From Pseudomonadota bacterium (GTDB taxonomy: Bacteria; Pseudomonadota; Gammaproteobacteria; Burkholderiales; Sulfuriferulaceae), in the NCBI GenBank assembly GCA_021786845.1, contig JAJYMO010000060.1, positions 1-53,985 of the forward strand: DNA of 53,985 bases, in the 5' to 3' direction. This document shows positions 34,465 to 45,201 of the stretch, one piece after another; within the stretch, counting starts at the first letter, position 1; every line of letters starts with the position of its first letter. Under the pieces are notes generated by a model. That model saw only the letters and a list, made by a program, of their open reading frames with translations. It ran no database searches and was not told the DNA's origin. Position numbers and translations under genes: made by a program.

Positions 34465-35322
34465 ATGCTGTCCAACATGTCGTCACTCAATATTGACTTG
34501 CACTGCCATTCCAACATTTCCGACGGGGTGCTTGCGCCTGTACAATTGCTTGCCAGAGCCGCAGAACGAAGTGTCAATGTTTTGGCACTGACCGACCATG
34601 ATGATACCAGCGGTTTGACTGAAGCACATGCGGCTGCGAAACATTGGGGAATTCATCTGATTAATGGCGTTGAAATCTCGGTCTCGTGGGAATATGACAC
34701 GTTGCATATTGTTGGTCTGGGCATTAATCCGGATGCCTTGCCTTTGTCAACGGGTTTGGCGTCAATCAGGGCAGGGCGCAAAGACCGTGCAGCCAAAATC
34801 GCGGTTCAGTTGGAGAAGGCCGGTGTTCATGATGCGTTGGCGGGCGCATGGCGTCATGCGATGAATCCTGAGTTAATCGGGCGGATGCATTTCGCCCGAT
34901 ATATGATTGAGCAAGGAATTTGTGCCGATGTGCAAACTGTATTCAAGCGTTTTATGACGCGGGGTAAACCCGGTTATGTGTCACATCAATGGGCTGCACT
35001 TGCCGACGCTGTCGGCTGGATACGTGCAAGTGGTGGACAAGCGGTACTGGCGCACCCAGGAAGATACCCGTTAGGAACGGGTAAAATGCGCGCACTGCTC
35101 AAGGCTTTTTCAGACGCAGGCGGCGAGGGCATCGAAGTGGTGACCAGCAACCATACGCCAGAGCAGCGCGCACGGTTCACTGAATTGGCAAAACAATTCG
35201 GCCTGTTGGCTTCACGTGGCTCTGATTTTCATTCGCCCGGAGAAACATGGCGAGATTTGGGGCGCTTGCCGGCTTTGCCGGCCACCTGTCGGCCTATTTG
35301 GCAAAACTGGGATTTAAACTGA
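34465..35322 (+). CDS. PHP-domain phosphoesterase (YciV/Rnm-like)
   Basis: A 285-residue PHP-family protein. Metal-binding motifs are clear: IDLHCHSNISDG, ALTDHDDTSGL, GVEISVSW, AVLAHPGRYP and SRGSDFHSPG. It matches the YciV/TrpH branch, which in E. coli acts as a 5'-3' exonuclease on short RNA ends (and on 3',5'-bisphosphates). Length is usual. The next gene is yciO with a TGATG overlap, the same pairing as in enterics. Start at 34465 or 34477; no ribosome site favours either. Confidence 0.9.
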   Translation: MLSNMSSLNIDLHCHSNISDGVLAPVQLLARAAERSVNVLALTDHDDTSGLTEAHAAAKHWGIHLINGVEISVSWEYDTLHIVGLGINPDALPLSTGLASIRAGRKDRAAKIAVQLEKAGVHDALAGAWRHAMNPELIGRMHFARYMIEQGICADVQTVFKRFMTRGKPGYVSHQWAALADAVGWIRASGGQAVLAHPGRYPLGTGKMRALLKAFSDAGGEGIEVVTSNHTPEQRARFTELAKQFGLLASRGSDFHSPGETWRDLGRLPALPATCRPIWQNWDLN

Positions 35323-35948
35323 TGGCTCAGCTATTTACTGTACACCCTGAAAATCCTCAAGCCAGATTGATTAAACAAGCCGTTCAGATTATCAAGGCCG
35401 GCGGAATCATCGCTTTGCCGACTGATTCCAGTTATGCGATTGCTTGCCAGTTGGGTGAAAAACAGGCGCAAGACAGAATTCGTGTGCTGCGTGGGTTGGA
35501 TGACAAGCATCACTTTACATTGTTGTGTCGTGATTTATCTGAAATCGGCGTGTACGCGCAAATTGATAACCAGCAGTTTCGTTTGCTCAAAGCCAATACG
35601 CCTGGGAGTTACACCTTTATTCTGCCTGCGACACGCGAAGTGCCACGTCGCCTGCAACACCCAAAACGCAGTACAATAGGATTGCGTATCCCTGAGCACC
35701 CGGTAACATTGGCTCTGCTTGAGGAATTGAATGAGCCGCTGTTGGGAATGACGCTCATTTTGCCCGGTGAAACCTTGCCGATGCATGATGCAAACACCAT
35801 ACGTGAACGATTGGAACGGGAAGTGGATGTCATTATTGATGCCGGCGCATGTGGTATTGAGCCGACAACCGTGCTGGACTTGAGCCAGGGCGGTATTGAA
35901 TTGTTGCGCCGTGGACGCGGTGCATTGGCGCCTTTTGGACTGGAATAA
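35322..35948 (+). CDS. yciO: YciO (Sua5/YrdC-fold) protein
   Basis: A 208-residue YrdC-like protein. IIKAGGIIALPTDSSYAIACQLGEKQAQDRIRVLRGLDDKHHFTLLCRDLSE is the nucleotide- and RNA-binding core, in the YciO form rather than the TsaC/Sua5 form. YciO proteins are paralogues of threonylcarbamoyl-AMP synthase; whether they make the tRNA modification is doubtful. The ATG at 35322 overlaps the PHP stop by one base and it is followed without gap by the site-2 protease gene. Confidence 0.92.
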   Translation: MAQLFTVHPENPQARLIKQAVQIIKAGGIIALPTDSSYAIACQLGEKQAQDRIRVLRGLDDKHHFTLLCRDLSEIGVYAQIDNQQFRLLKANTPGSYTFILPATREVPRRLQHPKRSTIGLRIPEHPVTLALLEELNEPLLGMTLILPGETLPMHDANTIRERLEREVDVIIDAGACGIEPTTVLDLSQGGIELLRRGRGALAPFGLE

Positions 35949-36650
35949 ATGGAACTGAATCTTATACAAAAAATTGCAATATGGGTGATTCCGGTTATTT
36001 TTGCCATTACCTTGCACGAAGCTGCGCACGGTTATGTTGCACGGTATTTTGGTGACAAAAGTGCCTGGATGCTGGGACGGGTGACGCTTAACCCACTCAA
36101 ACACATTGATCCGATCGGTACGATATTGGTGCCACTTTCTATTTTGATCATGAGCAAATTGTTGGGTGGAGGCTTTATTCTGTTTGGCTGGGCCAAACCT
36201 GTCCCAGTCAATTTTTCTGCTTTACGCCGTCCCAAGCAGGATATGTTGTGGGTTGCTTTAGCGGGCCCGGCAGCCAATTTATTGATGGCGATGATCTGGG
36301 CGCTGGTCATCCATTTGGGCGTTGCGCTGGGGGACAGTTACAGCCAGGCACTGGTGCTGATGGGTGCGGCGGGGATATTCATCAATGCCATCCTTATGGC
36401 GCTAAACCTGTTGCCTTTGCCACCTCTGGATGGCGGGCGCGTTTTAGTCAGCTTGCTGCCTAACCGATATGCCTGGCGGGTTGCCAACATCGAACCGTAT
36501 GGTTTTTATATCTTGCTGTTTCTCATGGCCCTGGGTTGGTTAAATGTCCTGCTCAGCCCGGTGATGGGAATCGTTTTGATATTGACCAGTGCGGTGGCAG
36601 GCGTTGGCAGCGGCGATATCGCTTATCTTATCCAGACCATTACGAGCTGA
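35949..36650 (+). CDS. Site-2 protease family (M50) membrane metalloprotease
   Basis: A 233-residue M50-type intramembrane protease. The zinc motif is LHEAAHGY in the first helices and the third ligand lies in NLLPLPPLDGGRVLV; LGRVTLNPLKHIDPIGTILVP and ALAGPAANLLMAM are typical of the short group lacking PDZ domains. The substrate is unknown; relatives cleave membrane-bound regulators. The gene order YciO-M50-TrpS is common in betaproteobacteria and spacing here is eight bases or less. Confidence 0.92.
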   Translation: MELNLIQKIAIWVIPVIFAITLHEAAHGYVARYFGDKSAWMLGRVTLNPLKHIDPIGTILVPLSILIMSKLLGGGFILFGWAKPVPVNFSALRRPKQDMLWVALAGPAANLLMAMIWALVIHLGVALGDSYSQALVLMGAAGIFINAILMALNLLPLPPLDGGRVLVSLLPNRYAWRVANIEPYGFYILLFLMALGWLNVLLSPVMGIVLILTSAVAGVGSGDIAYLIQTITS

Positions 36651-36658
36651 CCCCAATT

Positions 36659-37861
36659 ATGTATGCAAATCGTGTGTTGTCGGGCATGCGCCCAACGGGC
36701 AAGCTGCACCTTGGCCATTATCATGGCGTATTAAAAAACTGGATTAAACTTCAGCATGAACATGAATGTTTGTTCTTTGTGGCGGATTGGCACGCGCTGA
36801 CGACGCATTATGATTCGCCGGAGGTCATTCAGAACAATATTTGGGAGATGGTTGTCGATTGGCTGGCTGCGGGCATTGATCCTGCTTTGGCAACCCTGTT
36901 CATTCAGTCGCAGGTTCCGGAGCATGCCGAACTGCATTTGCTGTTGTCAATGTTTACCCCTTTGGCCTGGCTGGAGCGCGTCCCCACTTATAAAGACCAG
37001 CAAGAGAAATTAGCTGAAAAAGAACTCTCCACGTATGGATTTTTGGGTTACCCCCTGTTACAAAGTGCGGATATTCTGATCTATCGTGCTAATTTGGTAC
37101 CGGTGGGTGAAGATCAGGTGCCTCATATTGAATTTACCCGGGAAATTGCAAGACGGTTCAATCATTTGTATGGACGTGAACCTGGTTTTGAGCAAAAGGC
37201 AGAAGCAGCAATAAAAAAAATGGGCGGGAAAAAAGCGCGTCTCTATGAGGAATTGCGTACCCGGTATCAGCAAGAGGGTGATGCGGAAGCGCTGGAAGCA
37301 GGCCATGCATTGCTGAACGAGCAGCAAAACCTGTCGCTGGGTGACCGTGAACGCTTGTTCGGCTACCTTGAGGGGGGCGGGAAAGTGATCCTCACCGAAC
37401 CACAAGCTTTGCTTACCGCTACATCACGAATGCCAGGTCTGGATGGGCAAAAAATGTCCAAGTCGTATCACAACACCATTTCTTTGCGGGATACCCCGGA
37501 TGAGGTGACGAAAAAAATTCGTATCATGCCAACCGATCCGGCTCGCGTACGGCGCACTGATCCGGGTACGCCGGAAAAATGCCCGGTGTGGGCCTTGCAT
37601 GAGGTGTATTCGGAAGATGGCGTGCGTGACTGGGTGAGTGCGGGTTGTCACAGTGCGAGCATCGGTTGCCTGGAGTGCAAGCAACCGGTGATCGATCAAG
37701 TATTGAAAGAACTTGTTCCGATACAGGAGCGTGCTGCCCATTACAATGAAAGCCCCACCCTGGTGCGCAATTTGATTGCGGATGGCAATGAAAAAGCGCG
37801 CGAACTGGCGCGCGACACCATGCGCGATATACGGCGAGTGATGGGGTTAAATCACGATTAG
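36659..37861 (+). CDS. trpS: Tryptophan--tRNA ligase
   Basis: A 400-residue class I synthetase. RVLSGMRPTGKLHLGHYHGVL contains the HIGH-type signature (HLGH), DGQKMSKSYHN is the KMSKS loop, and LGYPLLQSADILIYRANLVPVGEDQVPHIE is the tryptophan-binding core. The protein is longer than E. coli TrpS because of an insertion around residues 180-250 (EQKAEAAIKKMGGKKARLYEEL ... YLEGGGKVI), a feature of this branch. The start at 36659 follows the protease stop by eight bases. Confidence 0.95.
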   Translation: MYANRVLSGMRPTGKLHLGHYHGVLKNWIKLQHEHECLFFVADWHALTTHYDSPEVIQNNIWEMVVDWLAAGIDPALATLFIQSQVPEHAELHLLLSMFTPLAWLERVPTYKDQQEKLAEKELSTYGFLGYPLLQSADILIYRANLVPVGEDQVPHIEFTREIARRFNHLYGREPGFEQKAEAAIKKMGGKKARLYEELRTRYQQEGDAEALEAGHALLNEQQNLSLGDRERLFGYLEGGGKVILTEPQALLTATSRMPGLDGQKMSKSYHNTISLRDTPDEVTKKIRIMPTDPARVRRTDPGTPEKCPVWALHEVYSEDGVRDWVSAGCHSASIGCLECKQPVIDQVLKELVPIQERAAHYNESPTLVRNLIADGNEKARELARDTMRDIRRVMGLNHD

Positions 37862-37867
37862 GACGCG

Positions 37868-38263
37868 TTAATAACCGATTTTTTCGTGCGGAGAAGGCAT
37901 TTTTTCTTTTTCGCCGAAAAATGCCCACACCAAATTTGCAATAATTTCAGGGGCAATGACGGTGTGCTGGTTTCCTCCGTCGCGCAGGGCATCACGCAAT
38001 TTTTGGCGAAACGCAGCGTTACCGCTCAAATCAAAGATAATATCCACTTGATCGCCCAATTTGACAATTTCCAGGCCATCGGTAAACACAGACACACCAC
38101 TGTGAGCAAAACCCATCATCACCGGAGAGTCCAGCTTGTGGTCCGCCACAGCAACAATTTTTGCGTCGATGTGCTGCATTTGGATGCGTTCCAGAAAATT
38201 GATGGCAAAAGTTTCGCCCACGCGCCCCAAGCCAATTAATGCAATATGAATCTGATGTGCCAT
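37868..38263 (-). CDS. Small NAD(P)-binding Rossmann-fold protein
   Basis: A 131-residue protein with a single nucleotide-binding domain. IALIGLGRVGETFAINFLER gives the GxGxxG motif (11-16), IVAVADHKLDSP the acidic end of the second strand, and VDIIFDLSGNAAFRQKLRDAL the third. It resembles the N-terminal domain of homoserine dehydrogenase-like or dihydrodipicolinate-reductase-like enzymes but stops before any catalytic domain. The C-terminal TVIAPEIIANLVWAFFGEKEKMP is not recognised. ATG at 38263 has GGAG ten bases upstream. It is convergent with trpS, only seven bases apart. Likely a redox sensor or regulatory subunit; no firm function. Confidence 0.7.
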   Translation of the reverse strand: MAHQIHIALIGLGRVGETFAINFLERIQMQHIDAKIVAVADHKLDSPVMMGFAHSGVSVFTDGLEIVKLGDQVDIIFDLSGNAAFRQKLRDALRDGGNQHTVIAPEIIANLVWAFFGEKEKMPSPHEKIGY

Positions 38264-38400
38264 GGCGGTTGTTCTCCTGTAAGTTTTATTGCACGGTCTT
38301 TGCCGTGACTGTGCCAGAATACACCTGACCCGCTGTTCAGGCAAATCGTCGTCATGCTGCAATAACACACGCTTAAAATTGAAAGAGGGTTGTTAAATTT

Positions 38401-39762
38401 GTGAGTAAAACAAAATCCCAATACTGTTGTAGTGAATGTGGTGGACTGTCTGCCAAATGGCAGGGCCAGTGCCCCCATTGTCAGGCGTGGAATACGCTGT
38501 TAGAAACCGTTGTTGAAACGGTGCATCAAGCCAGCCGGCACCGGGCGCTGGTCGCTTCCAGTCCGAGTCAGGCCTTGAGTCAGGTGACCCTGGATGAAGA
38601 CACCCGTTTTGCAACCGGCATGGATGAACTGGATCGCGTGTTGGGTGGCGGATTGGTTCAAGGTGGTGTGATACTCATCGGCGGCGATCCGGGCATAGGA
38701 AAATCAACTTTATTATTGCAGATGCTGGGCGCTGTAGGTGCCCGTTTGTCCACGCTGTATGTCAGTGCAGAAGAATCTGCCCGTCAAATTGCTTTGCGTG
38801 CGCAGCGCTTGCAATTGATCGACAGCCCTGTGCAAGTGTTGGCAGAAATACAATTGGGACAAATTCTGGTCGAATTGGAACGGCAACGTCCTGCCGTGGC
38901 GGTCATTGATTCCATTCAAACCGTGTATTGGGATGCCTTGCAATCGGCACCGGGTTCGGTGTCGCAAGTGAGGGAATGCGCCGCGCAACTGACTCGCTAT
39001 GCGAAACAAAGCGGCACAACTTTGTTTTTGGTCGGTCATGTCACCAAAGAGGGCGCACTGGCTGGCCCACGGGTGTTGGAACACATCGTTGATACCGTGT
39101 TGTATTTTGAAGGTGACAGCAGTTCCAGTTTTCGCTTGGTGCGTGCCTTCAAAAATCGTTTTGGCGCGGTCAACGAATTGGGTGTGTTCGCCATGACCGA
39201 CATGGGACTGAAAGGGGTGAGCAATCCATCGGCGATTTTTCTGTCAGGTCATCACGCTGGTGTGCCAGGGTCTTGTATCATGGTGACTCAAGAGGGTACC
39301 CGGCCCTTATTGGTGGAAATTCAAGCTTTGGTGGAAACCGCCGCCACCCCCAATCCGCGTCGTTTGTCGGTAGGTCTGGAACAAAACCGGCTCGCCATGC
39401 TGCTTGCCGTCTTGCACCGGCATGGCGGGATCGCCTGTCATGATCAGGATGTGTTCATCAATGCAGTGGGCGGCGTACGCATCAACGAACCTGCAGCCGA
39501 TTTGGCTTTGCTTTCTGCTATTATTTCGTCATTCAAAAACAAGGCAATAGAATCAAAGCTTGTTATTTTCGGCGAAGTGGGTTTAACTGGGGAAATCCGG
39601 CCTGTACAACGCGGACAGGAACGACTGAAAGAAGCCGCCAAATTGGGTTTTACCCATGCTTTGGTCCCTTATGCCAATTTGCCCAAACAGACCATTGAGG
39701 GTATGACCGTAACAGGCATCAAACATTTACAGGAAGCGGTACAATATCTGCGGGATAGCTGA
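38401..39762 (+). CDS. radA: DNA repair protein RadA
   Basis: A 453-residue RadA/Sms. N-terminal Cys4 zinc finger (CCSECGG ... CPHCQAW), a RecA-type ATPase with Walker A GGDPGIGKST, the RadA-specific KNRFG loop (FKNRFGAVNELGVF), and a C-terminal Lon-like domain (NAVGGVRINEPAADLALLSAIISSFKN ... FGEVGLTGEIRPV). It is a hexameric helicase that promotes branch migration in recombination. GTG start at 38401 preceded by an A+T-rich leader; length is normal. Confidence 0.96.
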   Translation: MSKTKSQYCCSECGGLSAKWQGQCPHCQAWNTLLETVVETVHQASRHRALVASSPSQALSQVTLDEDTRFATGMDELDRVLGGGLVQGGVILIGGDPGIGKSTLLLQMLGAVGARLSTLYVSAEESARQIALRAQRLQLIDSPVQVLAEIQLGQILVELERQRPAVAVIDSIQTVYWDALQSAPGSVSQVRECAAQLTRYAKQSGTTLFLVGHVTKEGALAGPRVLEHIVDTVLYFEGDSSSSFRLVRAFKNRFGAVNELGVFAMTDMGLKGVSNPSAIFLSGHHAGVPGSCIMVTQEGTRPLLVEIQALVETAATPNPRRLSVGLEQNRLAMLLAVLHRHGGIACHDQDVFINAVGGVRINEPAADLALLSAIISSFKNKAIESKLVIFGEVGLTGEIRPVQRGQERLKEAAKLGFTHALVPYANLPKQTIEGMTVTGIKHLQEAVQYLRDS

Positions 39763-39825
39763 TACGTTGCTTGCCGTCAGGCTTTTACCCGTCCATATGT
39801 GAACTGAGGTGAAAAGTGAATCGTC

Positions 39826-40935
39826 ATGAATAGACAGCGCTTTCTTCCAGGAGAACGGTTTCAGAGCCTCATTGACCAGTTAAAGTCCGCAGGCTACGAC
39901 GTGGTCGGACCGCAGGTTCGTGATCATGCCATCGTCTTCGACGCTTTGGCGAAAGTGGATCAGTTGCCCATCGGGATCACGGATGAACAGGCGCCAGGTC
40001 GTTATCGACTCGAAAAATCCGAATCCCGGCGCTGTTTCGACTGGGCCACCGGTGCGCAAGCCATCAAGCCGATGACTTTCGTTGCGCGCGAAACCCTGTG
40101 GCAAAGTGAACGTCTTCCTGATGGAAGTCTTACTTTCCATGAGACGTTGGTCAAAACACGGCCCACCGCCATCATCGGGGTGCGAGCCTGTGATTTGGCC
40201 GCGCTGTCCATCCATGATCATCACTTTATGCGTGGCGCTCATCCCGACCCACTATACAGCCAGCGGCGGCAAAGTCTGTTTCTGATTGCGGTGCACTGTA
40301 TGCGTTCGGCGGCCACCTGTTTTTGCACAGCCACCGGCGATGGTCCCCGGGCTCGTTCCGGTTACGATCTTGCCCTGTCCGAACTCGATGAAGGGTTTAT
40401 TCTGGAGGCCCACACCGGGCGCGGCCTGGATATTATCGTACAGTTAGGTATCGACGAAGCAACGGTAGAGCAAATCGAACGGGCCGATGCAGGCATCGGG
40501 CAGGCAGCGAAACAGCAGCAACGCATTTTGCCGGTCGGACCGTTGCAGGAGAAGCTGGTTTCGGCAGTGGAGCATCCGCGCTGGCAAACGCTGAATGACC
40601 GTTGTCTGAGTTGCGGCAACTGCACGGCGGTCTGCCCCACCTGTTTCTGCCAGACACATGTCGACGAAATTTCGCTGGACGGGCAACAAACCAGCCACAT
40701 TCGGCAATGGGAGAGCTGTTTCAACCCCGATCACAGCCATATCCACGGCATCGTGATTCGGTCCGAACGAGCGCATCGCTATCGTCAATGGCTGACCCAC
40801 AAATTCGGGACTTGGGAAGAGCAATTCGGACGCAGTGGCTGTGTGGGCTGTGGTCGTTGCATCACCTGGTGCCCGGTTGGAATTGATGTCACCGAAGAAT
40901 TGGCTGTTCTGTGCAAAGGGCTCGTAAATGAATAA
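39826..40935 (+). CDS. hydB: Group 3b-type NiFe hydrogenase, beta (4Fe-4S) subunit
   Basis: A 369-residue electron-transfer subunit. The N-terminal part includes [23 protein letters not shown], typical of hydrogenase/sulfite-reductase beta subunits, and the C-terminus carries two [4Fe-4S] sets, [16 protein letters not shown] and [14 protein letters not shown]. It matches HydB/HyhB of the NADP-linked bidirectional (sulf)hydrogenases. It leads an operon in the order beta-gamma-delta-alpha-protease, and overlaps the gamma gene by eight bases. The ribosome site before ATG 39826 is weak. It relays electrons between the small subunit and the flavin subunit in the cytoplasm. Confidence 0.9.
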   Translation: MNRQRFLPGERFQSLIDQLKSAGYDVVGPQVRDHAIVFDALAKVDQLPIGITDEQAPGRYRLEKSESRRCFDWATGAQAIKPMTFVARETLWQSERLPDGSLTFHETLVKTRPTAIIGVRACDLAALSIHDHHFMRGAHPDPLYSQRRQSLFLIAVHCMRSAATCFCTATGDGPRARSGYDLALSELDEGFILEAHTGRGLDIIVQLGIDEATVEQIERADAGIGQAAKQQQRILPVGPLQEKLVSAVEHPRWQTLNDRCLSCGNCTAVCPTCFCQTHVDEISLDGQQTSHIRQWESCFNPDHSHIHGIVIRSERAHRYRQWLTHKFGTWEEQFGRSGCVGCGRCITWCPVGIDVTEELAVLCKGLVNE

Positions 40936-41761
40936 TCCGTTCATGCCCCATGAAGCCGAGGTGATTGCACGGCACGACGAGACTGCCGACCTGTTTAGCC
41001 TTCAGTTGCGCTTTACCGATCCACTGATTCACTCGCAGTACCGTTTTGTGCCGGGGCAGTTCAACATGCTTTACCTGCCGGGCATGAGCGAGGTGCCTAT
41101 TTCCATCGTCTCCGACCCTGATGACGTTCATATCATCGATCACACCATTCGTAAGGTCGGTTCAGTGACCAGCAATCTGGGCCGACTTCAGGTGGGGGAT
41201 CGGCTCGGACTGCGCGGCCCCTATGGCCGGGGTTGGCCGGTAGTTGATGCAGAAAATACCGATCTGGTCATTGTGACCGGCGGATTGGGCTGTGCGCCGT
41301 CCGTCTCACTGATTGAGTATGTATTGCGTCGCCAGGCCCGTTACGGGCGCATTCATATCATTCAGGGGGTCAAGCATTCCAGTGATTTCATCTGGCGTGA
41401 ACGCTATGACCTCTGGCGACAGTATCCCAATGTCGAGGTCTGGCTGACCGCCGATACGGGCGATACGCTCTGGCCCGAGCGCCTCGGGCCGGTCACGCAG
41501 TTTTTCGACCAGCTCGACATCGATCCGAAACAGACTTCCGTGATGATGTGCGGTCCGGAAGGGATGATGAAGGCGGTGGTGCACGACATGCAGCAACGCG
41601 CCGTGCCCGGTAAGCGAATCTGGTTCAGCATGGAGCGTAACATGCACTGCGCGCTGGGCTCCTGTGGCCGCTGTCAGCTCGGGGCGAAGTTCGTCTGCAA
41701 AGACGGTCCCGTGTTCAATTATGATGAACTGGCACCCTATTGGGGACACAAGGGCGTCTGA
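40928..41761 (+). CDS. hydG: Group 3b-type NiFe hydrogenase, gamma (FAD/NAD(P)) subunit
   Basis: A 277-residue flavoprotein of the ferredoxin-NADP-reductase-like type. [21 protein letters not shown] is the FAD site, [20 protein letters not shown] the NAD(P) site, [12 protein letters not shown] the usual C-terminal nucleotide motif, and [23 protein letters not shown] binds a [2Fe-2S] cluster as in dihydroorotate dehydrogenase electron-transfer subunits. It exchanges electrons with NADP(H) and completes the path to the hydrogenase core. No membrane segment is present, consistent with a soluble enzyme. Confidence 0.92.
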   Translation: MNNPFMPHEAEVIARHDETADLFSLQLRFTDPLIHSQYRFVPGQFNMLYLPGMSEVPISIVSDPDDVHIIDHTIRKVGSVTSNLGRLQVGDRLGLRGPYGRGWPVVDAENTDLVIVTGGLGCAPSVSLIEYVLRRQARYGRIHIIQGVKHSSDFIWRERYDLWRQYPNVEVWLTADTGDTLWPERLGPVTQFFDQLDIDPKQTSVMMCGPEGMMKAVVHDMQQRAVPGKRIWFSMERNMHCALGSCGRCQLGAKFVCKDGPVFNYDELAPYWGHKGV

Positions 41762-41779
41762 TTTTCGGAGATTTTGCCA

Positions 41780-42600
41780 ATGAATAATGCCTTGCCCAAA
41801 CCCAGGGTTGCCGTTCACAAATTCAGCTCCTGCGACGGCTGTCAGCTCGCGTTTCTGAATCTGGGTGAACGATTACTGTCCCTTGCCGAAACCGTTGATA
41901 TCCTGCATTTTGCTGAAGCGGGGCCCATTGACGAGGGTGCCATGGTGGACATCGCCTTCGTCGAGGGCAGTGTGGCCACCTCCCGGGATGCCGAGCGACT
42001 CAAACGAATACGCGAAAATAGCCGGTACGTCATTACGATCGGTGCTTGCGCGACCGCTGGAGGTATTCAGGCACTGCGTAACATGCATGACAGCGGTGAA
42101 TGGCTGGCGGGTATCTACGCGCAACCGGGGTATCTCGATCTGTTGCCTGAATCCAGCCCCATTGCCCGAATCATCAAGGTCGATCTGGAACTGTGGGGTT
42201 GCCCGGTCAATGGGGAGCAAGTGCTGGCTGTGACCAGAGCCCTGCTGGTGGGTCACATGCCTCATGTGGACCAAAATGCCGTATGCATGGAGTGCAAGCG
42301 ACAGCATGTCGTCTGTGTCATGGTGTCACAAGGCAAGCCTTGCATGGGGCCTGTCACCCAAACCGGTTGTGGGGCAATTTGCCCGAAAATGCAGCGTGAC
42401 TGTTATGCCTGTTTTGGTCCGGCGATCCAGGCCAATGTGTCCGCGTTGAGTACCCATTTTGCGGCCAACGGGATGCTCGCACGCGAAATTGCCCAGCGAT
42501 TGCTGTTCATCAATAACCAGGCCGAGCCATTTCTCGGTTCGGGCATCCAATGGCAGTCACAGGCTGCGCCAAACCCGACCTCCAGCCCAGGAATCAAATA

Positions 42601-42601
<1 letters not shown>
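41780..42601 (+). CDS. hydD: Group 3b-type NiFe hydrogenase, delta (small) subunit
   Basis: A 273-residue small subunit. FSSCDGCQLAFLNLGE is the CxxC ligating the proximal [4Fe-4S] cluster; the remaining ligands are in GACATAGGIQALR, ELWGCPVNGEQVL, and the C-terminal Cys-rich part ECKRQHVVCVMVSQGKPCMGPVTQTGCGAICP and DCYACFGP for further clusters. No twin-arginine signal, so it stays in the cytoplasm. The ATG at 41780 has CGGAG nine bases upstream, and its stop overlaps the large subunit start (TAATG). Confidence 0.93.
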
Positions 42602-43895
<1,294 letters not shown>

Positions 43896-43899
<4 letters not shown>

Positions 43900-44387
43900 G
43901 TTCCCTTTATGTTTTTGGTTTGGGATCACCTTACGGATGGGATCAAGCCGGCTGGCTGGCTGCTGGCGCACTGGGCGCCACCTTTGCCGGATTACCCGGC
44001 ATCCGGGTCGACACGCTCAGTCACCCGGTCGGCCTGTTCACACACCCTGTGACACCGGAGGATGGGTTGATTTTCATCGACTGCATGATGGGGAAAGCAA
44101 CGCCTGGCACGGTTCAACGGTTCACCCCCCAAACACTGCCTTCCTCCCAACCCCTGCTTTCTTCGCATGGCTTTGATTTGAAATCTACCGTGGATATTCT
44201 GATGGAAATGGGATTTTCAGCCAAACGCATTCATATTTTCGCTGTTGAAGCACCCGCCCAAAGCGTACCCATGGAAGCGCAACCACAGCAACATTTTTTG
44301 GATCAAGCCACCCGCGTACTGCATGCCACTGTCAAAATATGGGTGGAGGAATGGTGGGTCACCGGTTTGGACAATTCGACTGTATAA
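43896..44387 (+). CDS. Hydrogenase maturation protease
   Basis: A 163-residue endopeptidase of the HycI/HoxW type. FGLGSPYGWDQAGW carries the first nickel-sensing acid, FIDCMMG the second and SSHGFDLKSTVDIL the His, in the form usual for proteases of soluble bidirectional hydrogenases. It should clip the C-terminal tail of the large subunit once nickel is in place. Its ATG overlaps the large-subunit stop (ATGA), as expected for a dedicated partner. The general maturation genes (hypABCDEF) are not in the window and must lie elsewhere. Confidence 0.88.
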
Positions 44388-44436
44388 CGATGCCTGCTCA
44401 TTTATTTTTTTATGTCAGATTTGGGTTAAATCCTGC

Positions 44437-44487
44437 TTGCGCAACCCTTACTTGGTCTTTATACTTGACCATAACTGAACGGGTCAA
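44437..44487 (+). promoter_or_regulatory. Promoter and dyad of the Phd/VapC operon
   Basis: TTGCGC (44437-44442) and TATACT (44460-44465) are spaced by 17 bases. Directly downstream, TTGACC (44465-44470) and GGTCAA (44482-44487) form a 6-base inverted repeat with an 11-base spacer, overlapping the last -10 base, well placed for autorepression by the antitoxin. Confidence 0.6.
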
Positions 44488-44498
44488 AGGAGAACAGG

Positions 44499-44735
44499 AT
44501 GCGTGAATATGGTGTGTATGAAGCAAAAACAAAATTGCCTGATTTAATTAAACAAGTTCAACGGGGTGAACGCATTACCATCACTAATCGTGGTAAGCCT
44601 GTCGTTGATTTGGTGCCCAGTACTGATCGGCTTGCACAACAACATGTAGAAGCCATTGCGGCGATTAAAATGATGCGGGTAGGTACACTTGACCAGGCCG
44701 AGTTGAATGAAATGCGTTTAAGAGGTCGTCGCTGA
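44499..44735 (+). CDS. Phd/YefM-type antitoxin (VapB role)
   Basis: A 78-residue antitoxin. GVYEAKTKLPDLIKQVQRGERITITNRGKPVVDLVP is the Phd/YefM DNA-binding fold almost complete, and the C-terminal helix-rich tail (AIKMMRVGTLDQAELNEMRLRGRR) would block the toxin. A strong AAAGGA ribosome site precedes the ATG. It overlaps the toxin start by one base (TGATG). It probably represses its own promoter through the dyad just upstream. Confidence 0.92.
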   Translation: MREYGVYEAKTKLPDLIKQVQRGERITITNRGKPVVDLVPSTDRLAQQHVEAIAAIKMMRVGTLDQAELNEMRLRGRR

Positions 44736-45169
44736 TGGGCAGAGGTTTTGTACTGGATGCTTCTGTCACGATACGCTGGGCTTTGAACGATGGTTCTGTC
44801 ACTGATTGTATTTATGCCGACCAAGTCCTTGATTCGCTTGTCAGTGAGATGGCTTGGGTTCCGGCTTTGTGGTACACCGAAATAATTCATGTGCTGCGTT
44901 GTGCAGAGGAGGCTGGCAAATTTGGCGAATCAGTGCTGGCAGGATTTTTTTATCGTTTATCACAATTGCCTATCCAGCTGGATTCAGCCCCACTTTCCGC
45001 GATACAGCTTGCCGTAGCGGCAATTTCAAGAGAATTCAAACTTTCAGGTTATGATGCACAATATCTCGAACTGGCAACAAGACGCCATTTGCCCATAGCG
45101 ACTCTGGACAAAGATTTGCGTAAAGCAGCACAAAAAGCAGGCGTGGCAATTTATCAACTCCAACTTTGA
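44735..45169 (+). CDS. vapC: PIN-domain toxin VapC
   Basis: A 144-residue PIN-domain ribonuclease. The acidic active-site residues are visible: Asp in FVLDASVTIRW, Glu in LWYTEIIHVLR, and Asp in LSGYDAQYLELATRRHLPIATLDKDL. VapC toxins cleave tRNA or rRNA and are held by the antitoxin encoded upstream. The module lies between the hydrogenase operon and the mer operon. It ends 32 bases before the convergent merR end. Confidence 0.93.
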   Translation: MGRGFVLDASVTIRWALNDGSVTDCIYADQVLDSLVSEMAWVPALWYTEIIHVLRCAEEAGKFGESVLAGFFYRLSQLPIQLDSAPLSAIQLAVAAISREFKLSGYDAQYLELATRRHLPIATLDKDLRKAAQKAGVAIYQLQL

Positions 45170-45201
45170 CTGCCAAACATCAAAATATTGTTCAGCCGGA
45201 A

